NCBI RefSeq assembly: GCF_000805675.1
Contig: NZ_JSEF01000008.1
Coordinates: forward strand, 1 to 64,000
DNA from: Corynebacterium minutissimum
GTDB taxonomy: Bacteria > Actinomycetota > Actinomycetes > Mycobacteriales > Mycobacteriaceae
Length of the DNA stretch: 64,000 nt
Reading direction: 5' to 3'
Shown here: positions 33,848 through 43,759 of the stretch, piece after piece
Layout of the letters: each line of letters opens with the position of its first letter
Numbering within the stretch: the first letter of the stretch is position 1
Translations under genes and position numbers: made by a program
The notes under the pieces: model-generated
Told to the model about the DNA's origin: nothing
Databases searched by the model: none
What the model saw: the letters and a program-made list of their open reading frames with translations, nothing else

Positions 33848-35680
33848 ATGACTGAGACAGTTGTCGTTAATGTTGCTTGGCCTTACGCCAACGGACCCCG
33901 CCACATCGGACACGTGGCGGGCTTCGGCGTTCCATCAGATGTGTTTGCCCGCTTCCAACGAATGCGCGGCAATGATGTTCTCATGGTCTCCGGTACGGAT
34001 GAGCACGGAACCCCGCTGCTTGTTCAAGCCGATAAGGAAGGCGTGACCGTCCGCGAGCTGGCGGACCGCTACAACCGTCAGATTGTTACCGACTTGGCTG
34101 GGCTCGGCCTGTCTTATGACCTTTTTACCCGCACCACCACGCGCAACCACTACGCGGTAGTGCAGGAGCTGTTCAAGGGACTGTATGAGAACGGCTACAT
34201 GATTAAGGAAACCACCAAGGGTGCCATTTCACCTTCCACGGGCCGTACCTTGCCGGACCGCTACATTGAAGGCACCTGTCCTATTTGTGGCGCCGATGGC
34301 GCCCGCGGTGACCAGTGCGATGAGTGCGGCAACCAGCTGGATCCGGTGGACCTCATCAACCCAGTGTCCAAGATTAACGGCGAAACACCGGATTTCATTG
34401 AGACCGAGCACTTTCTGCTCGACCTTCCCTCCGTTAAGGACGCGCTTGAAAAGTGGCTCAAGACCCGTGAGGATTGGCGCCCGAACGTACTGAAGTTCTC
34501 CCTCAACCTGCTGGAGGATATGCGCCCGCGTACCATGACCCGCGATATCGACTGGGGTATTCCGATTCCGGTTGAGGGATGGCAAGACAACGGCGCGAAG
34601 AAGCTCTACGTGTGGTTCGATGCCGTCATCGGTTACTTGTCCTCCTCCATTGAGTGGGCCTACCGTACCGGCAACCCGGATGCCTGGAAGCAGTACTGGC
34701 AGAACCCGGAGGCTCGCCACTACTACTTCCAAGGCAAAGACAACATCACTTTCCACTCCCAGATTTGGCCGGCTGAGCTGTTGGGCTACGCCGGCAAGGG
34801 CTCCAAGGGTGGGGAGGAGCACACCTATGGTGAGCTGAATCTGCCCACGGAGATCGTGTCCTCGGAGTACCTGACTATGTCGGGCTCCAAGTTCTCCTCC
34901 TCCAAGGGCGTGGTCATCTACGTCAAGGACTTCCTTAAAGAGTTTGGCCCGGATGCCCTGCGCTATTTCATTGCGGTGGCTGGACCTGAAAACAATGACA
35001 CCGACTTCACCTGGGATGAGTTCGTCCGCCGTATCAACAATGAGCTGGCGAATGGCTGGGGCAACCTGGTCAACCGCACTGTGTCCATGGCGTTCAAGAA
35101 CTTTGGCGAAGTACCGGCACCGGCCGCTTTGGAACAGGCCGATAAGGATATTTTGGCGCTGTCTGAGGAGACCTTCGCCACCGCCGCGGAATTCCTTGAG
35201 CAGTCCAAGTTCAAGCAGGCCATGACCGCCATCATGCACGTTGTAGGTGAGGCCAATGCCTACGTTGCCGCCATGGAGCCGTGGAAGCTGGCCAAGGATG
35301 AGACCCAGCGCGAGCGTCTGGCCACCGTCCTGTGGACGGCACTGCAGGTAGTGTGTGACTGCAACGTCATGCTCACACCGTTCCTGCCGTTTACTGCGCA
35401 GAAGGTGCACGAGACCCTAGGCCGTGAGGGCGAGTGGGCCGCGCAGCCACGTGTTGAGGACGTCGTTGACGATATTCCGGTTGAGCTCGTCGGCGTGAAT
35501 CTCCCACCGGAGAATCACCCGTACCCGATCATCACGGGTGACTACACGGGCCAGCAGGCAGTGTGGCAGCGCATCGACGTCACTCCTGGTACGGCGCTGC
35601 AGAAGCCGAAGCCTCTCGTGGCCAAACTGGATCCTGAGCTCGGTGAGACTGGCCCGGAGTGGGCCCCAGTCCAGAAATAG
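33848..35680 (+). CDS. metG: Methionyl-tRNA synthetase
   Basis: A 610-aa class I enzyme. [11 protein letters not shown] holds the HIGH signature, the zinc knuckle is [18 protein letters not shown], and the KMSKS-type loop is [10 protein letters not shown], with the anticodon-binding domain after it. The C-terminal tRNA-binding domain of the E. coli dimeric form is absent, as in other actinobacteria. ATG 33848 has GAGGG just upstream; the frame begins at 33827. Named metS in C. glutamicum and mycobacteria. Confidence 0.95.
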   Translation: MTETVVVNVAWPYANGPRHIGHVAGFGVPSDVFARFQRMRGNDVLMVSGTDEHGTPLLVQADKEGVTVRELADRYNRQIVTDLAGLGLSYDLFTRTTTRNHYAVVQELFKGLYENGYMIKETTKGAISPSTGRTLPDRYIEGTCPICGADGARGDQCDECGNQLDPVDLINPVSKINGETPDFIETEHFLLDLPSVKDALEKWLKTREDWRPNVLKFSLNLLEDMRPRTMTRDIDWGIPIPVEGWQDNGAKKLYVWFDAVIGYLSSSIEWAYRTGNPDAWKQYWQNPEARHYYFQGKDNITFHSQIWPAELLGYAGKGSKGGEEHTYGELNLPTEIVSSEYLTMSGSKFSSSKGVVIYVKDFLKEFGPDALRYFIAVAGPENNDTDFTWDEFVRRINNELANGWGNLVNRTVSMAFKNFGEVPAPAALEQADKDILALSEETFATAAEFLEQSKFKQAMTAIMHVVGEANAYVAAMEPWKLAKDETQRERLATVLWTALQVVCDCNVMLTPFLPFTAQKVHETLGREGEWAAQPRVEDVVDDIPVELVGVNLPPENHPYPIITGDYTGQQAVWQRIDVTPGTALQKPKPLVAKLDPELGETGPEWAPVQK

Positions 35681-35685
35681 TTCTC

Positions 35686-36879
35686 GTGGGCCAGGCGTTC
35701 CGGCGCAGTCTTGCGCCTGCCTTGCTCTTCACCGTCGTGTGCCTCACGGCGGTGAATTTGCGATCCGGCATTGCGTCAGTGGCGCCGGTTTTAGGGCAAA
35801 TCCAGGACTACTTTGGTATTAGTTCCGGCGCCGCGGGACTTCTTACCGCGCTGCCTGGATTGTGCTTTGCTGTGATGGGCCTTGCCGCCGTTCCCATTGC
35901 GCGCCGCGTGGGGTTAAGCCGGACTTTGGCGGCCGGAACGCTCTCGCTCGTTGTGGGGTTGGCGCTGCGCCCGTGGGTAGGCAGCTTCCCGCTGTTCGTC
36001 GCGCTGACCTTGTGCGTGGTGGCGGGTATTGCGTTGGCGAATGTCCTGCTTCCCGCGTGGATTAAACAGCACGGCTCTGGCCGCACGCTGGTAGCGCTCA
36101 TGACGACCTACACCACGATGTTGGGCGTCTCCAGCGCGTTGGGGCCGCTGTCGGCGGTGACCCAGAAGACCTGGCAAGGAGCTCTGTGGGTGTGGTTTTT
36201 GCCGGCGGTCGCTCAGCTCATCGTGTGGGGTGTGGTGCTGCCGCGCGCTGGTCGCGATGTTGCACAAGGCGCAGTCGATGACGCTGATACCCCGCGCCCC
36301 ATGTACACCTCGCCCACTGCCGTGGCTATGCTCTTCTTCTTTGGCCTGCAATCCACCATGGCCTATGTCCAGATGGGCTGGTTGCCGCGCATGCTCGTGG
36401 ACACAGGTGTGGGGGAGAACACCGCGAGCGTGGCCTTAGCCATTATCGGTGTGTTCAATATCGCTGGCGGCGTGATCATGCCGTGGCTCATTTCGCGGCT
36501 GGACCGGTTAGCACCTGTGCCCGTGGTGCTTGCCCTGTGTACGTGTGCAGGATGGGCCGGTGTGCTGCTGGCTGCCGACGTCGCCCCGCTGGTCTGGGCA
36601 TCCCTCATGGGAATCGGCGGCATGTGCTTCCCCTTGGCACTGGCTCTACTCACCGCCCGTACGCGTAGCGCGCTGACCACTGCACGTCTGTCCGGCTTCG
36701 TTCAGCCCGGCGGCTACATCCTCGCGGGGCTCGTGCCGTTGCTTGTTGGCGTCGTGCGCGGCGCCACCGGCAACTGGACTGCCGTGCTGCTCGGCCTCAT
36801 GGTCCTGTCACTATGCATGCTGGTAGCAGGCCTGCGCGCGACCGCGCGGGTCTATATTGACGACGAGCTCGTGTCCTAG
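35686..36879 (+). CDS. MFS transporter, CynX/NimT type
   Basis: A 397-aa transporter with twelve predicted helices. The first helix carries LTAVNLRSGIASVAPVL, the signature of the cyanate/2-nitroimidazole (CynX/NimT) branch. Substrate is unknown. The GTG at 35686 starts 5 bp after metS; a GTG at 35659 would overlap it. No ribosome-binding site is clear, so coupling to metS translation is likely. Confidence 0.82.
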   Translation: MGQAFRRSLAPALLFTVVCLTAVNLRSGIASVAPVLGQIQDYFGISSGAAGLLTALPGLCFAVMGLAAVPIARRVGLSRTLAAGTLSLVVGLALRPWVGSFPLFVALTLCVVAGIALANVLLPAWIKQHGSGRTLVALMTTYTTMLGVSSALGPLSAVTQKTWQGALWVWFLPAVAQLIVWGVVLPRAGRDVAQGAVDDADTPRPMYTSPTAVAMLFFFGLQSTMAYVQMGWLPRMLVDTGVGENTASVALAIIGVFNIAGGVIMPWLISRLDRLAPVPVVLALCTCAGWAGVLLAADVAPLVWASLMGIGGMCFPLALALLTARTRSALTTARLSGFVQPGGYILAGLVPLLVGVVRGATGNWTAVLLGLMVLSLCMLVAGLRATARVYIDDELVS

Positions 36880-36970
36880 ACGGCGCGCCACCTCGCCGCG
36901 ATGCACTCTGTATTCTTAAAGAGACGATGAAAGCTATGGGGGCTGCTACAGAGACTAAAGGAGACTGAAG

Positions 36971-37276
36971 ATGGAAAGCGCCGATCTAATTCCCCCAGTG
37001 CATCCGGGAGAAATCCTGAAAGAGGAGTTTCTTAAGGAACTGGGGCTAAGCCATCACTCGCTCGCACAGTCTCTTGGCGTTGCGCAGCGTCGTGTCGACG
37101 AGATCCTTGAGGGGAGATCGGACGTAGATGCCGATATGGCTCTCCGGCTGGCCCGATTTTTCGGGATGAGTCCTGAGTTTTGGATGGGAATACAGAACCA
37201 TTACGACTTAGACACGGCGGAGCAGAAATTTCGTTCGGAATTGGAAGCCATCACGCCGCTGGCGGCACCGCACTAG
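36971..37276 (+). CDS. higA: HigA-family antitoxin-like XRE regulator, without a HigB partner
   Basis: A 101-aa helix-turn-helix protein. It opens with PPVHPGEILKEEFLKELGLS, the HigA/VapA hallmark, and has the HTH (LAQSLGVAQRRVDEIL) and RLARFFGMSPEFWMGIQNHYDL. HigA is normally encoded directly after the RNase HigB. Here only 91 bp separate it from the MFS gene, and I see no HigB ORF on either side. It is an orphan, probably acting as a simple repressor. Its stop overlaps the stop of the convergent GNAT gene by 4 bp. Confidence 0.85.
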   Translation: MESADLIPPVHPGEILKEEFLKELGLSHHSLAQSLGVAQRRVDEILEGRSDVDADMALRLARFFGMSPEFWMGIQNHYDLDTAEQKFRSELEAITPLAAPH

Positions 37277-37776
37277 GAACGGTCGAAGTCGAGCTGCAGG
37301 TGTACGAGGCCGAGGCGCACGCCGTCCTTAGTGTGGATGTTGGGCATGCGGCCGGTTTCCACGAAGCCGAACTTCTTGTGCAGGGCAATGGACGCCTCGT
37401 TGGTATCCACGATGTAGGTGATCATGGTCTGGACGTAGTCGTTGTCCTGCGCATGATCCATGAGCGTGGCCATGAGCTCACTGCCCACCCCTTTGCCGCG
37501 TGCGGATTCAGCAATGTAGACGGAGTCCTCCGCAGTGCCGTAATAGATGGCGGGAGTAACGAACTGGAAGTACGCGGCCCAGCCGACGATTTCGTCGTCG
37601 TCCACGGCGACGAAAACGGGGTAGTCGTCTTTTTCCATCTGTGCCAGCCACTGCTTACGGTCCTCGACGGATTCCTGCCAGGTCACCAGGTTGGCCGCCG
37701 GCGTTGCGGCGGAAGCGGCGTTGTAGATGGTGGCGATGGAGGGGGCGTCGTCAAGCACTGCGGGACGAACGTGCAT
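37273..37776 (-). CDS. GNAT N-acetyltransferase, phosphinothricin-acetyltransferase-like (copy 2)
   Basis: A 167-aa acetyltransferase. The acetyl-CoA loop is ARGKGVGSELM, followed by IVDTNEASIALHKKFGFVETG, the Pat/YncA-type signature. Substrate is unknown; relatives act on phosphinothricin, methionine sulfoximine or other amines. It is 11 bp behind a paralogue with the same domain plan. ATG 37776 gives the family N-terminus (MHVRPAVLDD). Confidence 0.85.
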   Translation of the reverse strand: MHVRPAVLDDAPSIATIYNAASAATPAANLVTWQESVEDRKQWLAQMEKDDYPVFVAVDDDEIVGWAAYFQFVTPAIYYGTAEDSVYIAESARGKGVGSELMATLMDHAQDNDYVQTMITYIVDTNEASIALHKKFGFVETGRMPNIHTKDGVRLGLVHLQLDFDRS

Positions 37777-37787
37777 ACGGGTAATCC

Positions 37788-38282
37788 TTAAACCATGAGT
37801 TGCAAGTGGGCAAGGTCTAACCACTGCCCAGCTTTGCGGCTGACTTCTTTTAGAGTTCCTACAGTGGCAAAACCGAACTTCTCATGCAACTTGATGGATG
37901 CGATGTTGTCCGCCACGATAAGCGCCAGCAGCGTATGAACCTGTTCAACCTTGCGGGCATGCTGGACAACTGCCTCGAGCAGGCGTGTTCCCACCCCTTT
38001 TCCGTGGGCCGCGGGATCCACATAAATCGTGGTCTCATAGCACCCTAGCCACACCTTCGGATCGCGGTAAGGGCGGTAGAGCGCCCAACCCAGATAGGCT
38101 CCGTCATCATCGAAAGCCACAAAACAAGGGCAGTTCTCGCGGCGCAACCGGTGCAGGTACTCGGTGCGTTCTTCCACCGTGGCGGGCTCGCTACGGAAAA
38201 TGAAGAGGGTTTCCTGAATAGCCCAATTCAGTGTGGCGGTCATTGCGGGGACGTCGGCGTCCGTCGCTTCACGGATAATCAT
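37788..38282 (-). CDS. GNAT N-acetyltransferase, phosphinothricin-acetyltransferase-like (copy 1)
   Basis: A 164-aa paralogue of the next gene: MIIREATDADVPAMTATLNW at the start, AHGKGVGTRLL acetyl-CoA loop and IVADNIASIKLHEKFGF. It differs clearly in sequence from its neighbour, so the duplication is old. ATG 38282 is chosen by homology. It is divergent from tatD with 24 bp between start codons, so the two promoters must overlap. Confidence 0.85.
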   Translation of the reverse strand: MIIREATDADVPAMTATLNWAIQETLFIFRSEPATVEERTEYLHRLRRENCPCFVAFDDDGAYLGWALYRPYRDPKVWLGCYETTIYVDPAAHGKGVGTRLLEAVVQHARKVEQVHTLLALIVADNIASIKLHEKFGFATVGTLKEVSRKAGQWLDLAHLQLMV

Positions 38283-38306
38283 GCGCGCAAGACTACACTC
38301 GCAGCC

Positions 38307-39131
38307 ATGTCTAAGAAGAAGCCACGCCCCACGCCCGTGCCCGCCGAAGGTTTGAGCCAGCTTATCGACGCCCACACGCACCTCGCCTCCTGCCGCGACG
38401 CCGACGCTGACCTTGTCGCCCGCGCTCATGCCGCTGGAGTTGAGCGCATCGTCTCCGTAGGCGATGGATTGGCTGAGGCGGAGAAGGCGCTGGCCGCAGC
38501 GCACGAGTTCGACAACGTGTATGCCGCGTGCGCGATTCACCCGACGAAGGCGCAGGAACTAGATGAGGCCGCCCGTGCTCGCCTGAGTGAGATGGCGGCG
38601 GACCCGCGCTGCGTGGCCATTGGTGAAACGGGGCTGGACACCTACTGGATTCACCACGAGCCGGAGCGCACTGCGCCGCTTGACGTCCAAGAGGAAGCCC
38701 TGCGCTGGCACGCCGCGTTGGCGGCGAAGGTAGGAAAGACGCTCATGATCCACAACCGTGAGGCCGATGAGGATCTCATGCGAGTACTAGGGGAGTGTGC
38801 AGAGGCGCCGAAGGTGATGCTGCACTGTTTCTCCTCACCGCTGGAGGTGGCCAAGGAAGCTCTTGAGCGCGGCTATGTGTTGTCCTTTGCCGGCAACGTG
38901 ACTTTTAAGCGCAATGAAGAGATGCGCCAAGCTGCGGCCCTTGCGCCGGCCGGACAGTTGTTGATTGAGACCGATGCTCCGTACATGACTCCGGAGCCTT
39001 TCCGCGGTGCGCGCAATGAGCCGTCGCTTATTGGCCACACTTATACCTGCATTGCTGAGGCGCGTGGTCAGGCCGTGGAAGAGTTGGCGGCTGAAGTGAA
39101 GGAAACCTTCGCGAGCGTCTTTGGAGTGTAG
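38307..39131 (+). CDS. tatD: TatD family metal-dependent hydrolase/DNase
   Basis: A 274-aa TIM-barrel hydrolase, probably a 3'-5' exonuclease. DAHTHLASC (metal ligands), GETGLDTYW, HNREAD, LHCFSS and ETDAPYM are present. The start at 38307 is chosen by the TatD N-terminus; a longer open frame reaches 38151. It precedes rpf2-ksgA-ispE, as Rv1008 precedes rpfB. Confidence 0.94.
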   Translation: MSKKKPRPTPVPAEGLSQLIDAHTHLASCRDADADLVARAHAAGVERIVSVGDGLAEAEKALAAAHEFDNVYAACAIHPTKAQELDEAARARLSEMAADPRCVAIGETGLDTYWIHHEPERTAPLDVQEEALRWHAALAAKVGKTLMIHNREADEDLMRVLGECAEAPKVMLHCFSSPLEVAKEALERGYVLSFAGNVTFKRNEEMRQAAALAPAGQLLIETDAPYMTPEPFRGARNEPSLIGHTYTCIAEARGQAVEELAAEVKETFASVFGV

Positions 39132-39145
39132 TTACCCGCCCAAAT

Positions 39146-39161
39146 TGTGACGATCTTCACT
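39146..39161 (+). promoter_or_regulatory. GlxR (cAMP receptor) site upstream of rpf2
   Basis: TGTGACGATCTTCACT matches TGTGA-N6-TCACA at nine of ten defined positions. C. glutamicum rpf2 is a known target of GlxR together with RamA and RamB, so the site is credible. It lies about 225 bp before the start codon. Confidence 0.6.
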
Positions 39162-39250
39162 CTTTGAAAACCTGCAGCTCAGGGGTGGCGGGCGTGTTTC
39201 TTGTGACGAGTGTGTTGCTAGTGGCTGCGGCGCGGGAGGACTTCTCGATC

Positions 39251-39276
39251 GTTACGCGCTGTTACCGTATCGTTAT
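39251..39276 (+). promoter_or_regulatory. Three spaced GTTA repeats upstream of rpf2
   Basis: GTTAC at 39251, GTTAC at 39261 and GTTAT at 39272 are spaced by 10 and 11 bp. This resembles the array in front of the M23 gene and may be an MtrA site, though in the opposite orientation relative to its gene. Confidence 0.35.
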
Positions 39277-39377
39277 CCAAAGTTAGCCCGGCATTGATCT
39301 TGCCGGGGCGCGCATTCTGTCGCGCAGAATCAGCTGCCGGGCGGATGCCTGGCACGAAATACTGCAGAGACGAGTAG

Positions 39378-40532
<1,155 letters not shown>

Positions 40533-40565
40533 AACTGCGGCGCGCCGCGTATTAGTCTGGAAAAC

Positions 40566-41408
40566 ATGACACAACCCCACCTGCTGGGCCCGGTGGAGAT
40601 CCGCGAGCTCGCTGCTGAGCTCGACGTCACCCCGACGAAGAAGCTGGGCCAGAACTTCCTCCATGACCCCAACACCATTCGGCGCATCGTTGCCGCCGCG
40701 GACCTCTCCGCTGAGGACCGCGTAGTGGAGGTTGGCCCGGGCCTCGGCTCGTTGACGCTGGGACTGCTGGGCGAGGTCGAACACGTCACCGCAGTGGAAA
40801 TTGACCCGCGCTTGGCAGCGAAGCTGCCGGATACCGTGGCCCAGCGTGCACCGGAGCAGGCAAACCGCCTCACCTTGGTGGAAAAAGACGCCTTGACCGT
40901 GGAAAAGGGCGAGTTGGGAGAGCCCACAGCGCTCGTGGCCAACCTTCCCTATAACGTGGCCGTTCCGGTACTGCTACACCTGTTGGAGCTGTACCCCTCA
41001 ATCCGCCGTGTCCTCGTCATGGTCCAGCTGGAAGTGGCCGAGCGCCTCGCGGCCGCGCCTGGAAGCAAGGTCTACGGCGTGCCGAGTGTCAAAGCTGCTT
41101 TCTATGGTCCCGTGCGTCAGGCCGGCACAATTGGCAAAAACGTCTTCTGGCCCGCTCCTAAGATCGAGTCCGGTCTCGTGCGCATTGACTGCACGCGTCC
41201 CTATGATGAGGCACTGCGTCCGCAGCTTTTCGCGCTTGTCGACGCTGCCTTTGCCCAACGCCGCAAGACTCTGCGCGCGGCACTTGCTGGCCACTATGGC
41301 TCCGCCGCGGCTGCCGAAGAAGCACTGCATGCAGCCGGCATCGATCCGCGCCTGCGCGGTGAGAAACTCGGTGTCGAGGACTTTGTCCGATTGGCAGGCG
41401 CATCATGA
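40566..41408 (+). CDS. rsmA: 16S rRNA dimethyladenosine transferase KsgA/RsmA
   Basis: A 280-aa SAM-dependent enzyme that dimethylates two adjacent adenosines in helix 45 of 16S r[24 protein letters not shown] and the catalytic NLPYNVA are present. It starts 33 bp after rpf2, and its stop overlaps the ispE start (ATGA), so rpf2-ksgA-ispE are likely one transcript. Confidence 0.96.
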   Translation: MTQPHLLGPVEIRELAAELDVTPTKKLGQNFLHDPNTIRRIVAAADLSAEDRVVEVGPGLGSLTLGLLGEVEHVTAVEIDPRLAAKLPDTVAQRAPEQANRLTLVEKDALTVEKGELGEPTALVANLPYNVAVPVLLHLLELYPSIRRVLVMVQLEVAERLAAAPGSKVYGVPSVKAAFYGPVRQAGTIGKNVFWPAPKIESGLVRIDCTRPYDEALRPQLFALVDAAFAQRRKTLRAALAGHYGSAAAAEEALHAAGIDPRLRGEKLGVEDFVRLAGAS

Positions 41409-42343
41409 CCCAGCCACTCGCGCCGTCCTCACAGCTGTGGCAGGCTCGCGCACACGCCAAAGTCAATCTGCATCTTGGCGTCGGTGAAGCCCGCGAGGAT
41501 GGATTCCACGAGCTCGCCACGGTTTTTCAGGCTCTCGACGTCCATGATGTCGTCAGCTATCGCTGGTCAGAAGACACCACGGTGGAGGTCACCGGCCGCC
41601 ACGCGAAAGGCGTGCCCGCCACGACAGATAACCTGGCTTGGCGTGCTGTGGAGCTGGTCGCCCAACGCCTCATGCTCCCAGCGACGGGCATCCTGACGAT
41701 GGAGAAAAACATCCCTGCGGCGGGTGGCATGGCTGGTGGTTCGGCCGATGCCGCCGCAGCCTTGCTTCTAGCTAACCATGCTTTAAGCACCGAATTCTCC
41801 CGGGAACCTGTGGCTGAGGAGAAGCTCTTTGAGCTCGCAGCGGAACTGGGGTCCGATGTTCCCTTCACGCTCCTGGGGGGCACTGCCTTGGGCCGGGGTC
41901 GTGGTGAATTACTGACCTCAATGTTGTCGCGCGGTCGCTATATCTGGGCCATCATCACTAATGCTGAGGGGCTGTCCACCCCGACGGTCTTCCACAAACT
42001 CGATGAGCTTCGTGCAGCTGGCCGCGGAAGCTCCCCGCACCTCGATACCGAAGCGGTTGGCCAAGCCCTCATTAGCGGCAACCCACGTGAACTTGCCGCA
42101 GTCATGCACAATGACCTCCAGCCGGCCGCGCTGTCCTTGCGGCCAGACCTGCGCAAAATCCTTGAGACCGGCGAAGCCGCCGGTGCTTTGAAGGGGATTG
42201 TTTCCGGCTCTGGCCCGACCTGTGCTTTCCTCTGTGAAGATGAGGAGACAGCAGCTGAGGTCGTGGCTCAAGTCTGTGCTGATAACCGCGGCACCCGCGG
42301 CCTGGTGACAACGGGCCCAGCTAGCGGCGCCACGCTGGTCTAA
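41405..42343 (+). CDS. ispE: 4-diphosphocytidyl-2-C-methyl-D-erythritol kinase IspE
   Basis: A 312-aa GHMP kinase of the MEP isoprenoid pathway. [10 protein letters not shown] at the start, the ATP-binding [17 protein letters not shown] and the C-terminal [13 protein letters not shown] are present. Its product feeds polyprenyl phosphates, which carry the sugars used by the envelope enzymes of this window. It overlaps ksgA by 4 bp. Confidence 0.95.
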   Translation: MTQPLAPSSQLWQARAHAKVNLHLGVGEAREDGFHELATVFQALDVHDVVSYRWSEDTTVEVTGRHAKGVPATTDNLAWRAVELVAQRLMLPATGILTMEKNIPAAGGMAGGSADAAAALLLANHALSTEFSREPVAEEKLFELAAELGSDVPFTLLGGTALGRGRGELLTSMLSRGRYIWAIITNAEGLSTPTVFHKLDELRAAGRGSSPHLDTEAVGQALISGNPRELAAVMHNDLQPAALSLRPDLRKILETGEAAGALKGIVSGSGPTCAFLCEDEETAAEVVAQVCADNRGTRGLVTTGPASGATLV

Positions 42344-42375
42344 GTATTTAGCTAAAGGCGTATGGAGGGCAGGAG

Positions 42376-43668
42376 CTACAGAACCGCCATTTCCACCGGT
42401 TTCATCTCCAGTGGAATGCGCTGTGGTTCCTTGTCTCCGAGCAGATCGACGATGACGAGCTCCTCTTTAGCTGCGTCTGTGATGTAGGCATAGCCATTGG
42501 CCGCCTTCAAGATAGGTCCTGGCAGCTGCCATTCCTCATTTTCCTTCCACGGGGCAATAGCGTCGATCTTTTTCGTCACCTCGCCGGATTCAGGGTCAAT
42601 AAGGTTGAGCTTGCCGTCGGTGGTGAGAACCAGTGCCTCCCCAAGTGGGCCGCGGGCCAAGGAGCGGAACCAATAGGATTCCCCGAGCTCGACTTTCTGG
42701 GCGGAGTAATCCTCAGTATTAATGAGCGTGACCGAGGTCGGGCGCTCGAATTCGGCGTCCTTATCCGTCTTGTTGTCTGCCAAGATGACGTTGGACTCCT
42801 CGGAGCCAGCAGAGTTGCCTGAGCGTTGATAGCCGTCCTTGCCGGCATAGGCAGAAACATCCACTTTGTGGAAGTCACTGCCGTCGAAGACCACCGGTCC
42901 GTCTTCACATCCGAAGAAAAGCGTGCCGTTTCCGGCGGCTGCTTCGCCGTGTACGCCGGGGCATTCGGTAGTTTCTGCCAGGACTTTGCCGGACTTGTCT
43001 ACGTGCTGAATGGTGTGGCGCTCGTCTTCAGTGCCCTTGGTGATGACCACCGAGCCGTCCTTGAGCGGCACGGCCACTCCGTGATGAGCTGCGCCGGTCT
43101 CAACGGTGTTGACTGGCTCGGCGTCCGCATTGCCGATGTCATCCGTCTTGTAGATTGTCGCCACGCCGTCACCATCGGAAAAGAGCGCGGTCAAGCCGTC
43201 ATGATGCACCACGTGCCCAGCATGAGGTGCGTCCACGGAAACGTCGCCAAGCTTCGGCTCCGCCGTGTAATAGTGCTTGTGGTCGCCATGCGGCTTGGTG
43301 ATGCGCCCGGTGTCGAAGGTGAGGAAGCTATCGCCCTTGGTCACCATGACATGGCGGTTATCGCCGGCATCACTGAGGCGTAGAAAGGCCTTCATGTCCT
43401 CGGTGCCAATGACTTCGCCGGTTTCGCCGTCAATAGTGGTGAGACCATCTTTGTGGGAGAGCACAATACGTGTGGGCAGCTGCGCTACCTCGGTCTCGCC
43501 CTCAGCGGACTCGAATCCATCGTGGCTGTGGGCTGAGTCTGCAGAATCAGCAGCAGAGGGTTCAGTACTGCTTGGGGGAGTGCTGTCGTTATCAGGGGCG
43601 GAGCAAGACGTGATGGCGATGGCCGCTGCGGATAGTGCAGCGCACAGGGCGAGAGTGTGGTTCTTCAT
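42376..43668 (-). CDS. AztD-like zinc-binding lipoprotein
   Basis: A 430-aa predicted beta-propeller lipoprotein. The signal peptide ends with a lipobox at AITSCS (Cys22). Histidine-rich stretches stand out: HSHDGF near the N-terminus, HGDHKHYY and HAGHVVHHDG. A cysteine pair (ECPG, FGCEDG) could form a disulfide. The layout resembles AztD, the exported zinc chaperone that passes zinc to the AztC binding protein of an ABC importer. No zinc ABC genes are adjacent. A near-perfect palindrome in the promoter suggests Zur control. Confidence 0.7.
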   Translation of the reverse strand: MKNHTLALCAALSAAAIAITSCSAPDNDSTPPSSTEPSAADSADSAHSHDGFESAEGETEVAQLPTRIVLSHKDGLTTIDGETGEVIGTEDMKAFLRLSDAGDNRHVMVTKGDSFLTFDTGRITKPHGDHKHYYTAEPKLGDVSVDAPHAGHVVHHDGLTALFSDGDGVATIYKTDDIGNADAEPVNTVETGAAHHGVAVPLKDGSVVITKGTEDERHTIQHVDKSGKVLAETTECPGVHGEAAAGNGTLFFGCEDGPVVFDGSDFHKVDVSAYAGKDGYQRSGNSAGSEESNVILADNKTDKDAEFERPTSVTLINTEDYSAQKVELGESYWFRSLARGPLGEALVLTTDGKLNLIDPESGEVTKKIDAIAPWKENEEWQLPGPILKAANGYAYITDAAKEELVIVDLLGDKEPQRIPLEMKPVEMAVL

Positions 43669-43681
43669 ACAGAACGACAGT

Positions 43682-43706
43682 ATTGCAAGTGAAAATCACT
43701 AGCAAT
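43682..43706 (-). promoter_or_regulatory. 25-bp palindrome in the aztD-like promoter, candidate Zur box
   Basis: The sequence ATTGCAAGTGAA-A-ATCACTAGCAAT matches its own reverse complement at 10 of 12 positions per arm. It lies 14-38 bp upstream of the lipoprotein start and is A+T-rich in the centre, as Fur/Zur boxes are. It also lies within the short gap before the ABC-F gene. Confidence 0.5.
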
Positions 43707-43759
43707 AAGATTCTGGGTGCGGGGGTAACCGTGGCGAGGCACTAAGATAGATCCTCGTT

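Noticed and set aside
34229..35410. 393-aa minus-strand open frame inside metS
   Set aside because: Antisense shadow; the plus strand has HIGH, zinc and KMSKS-type motifs in order.
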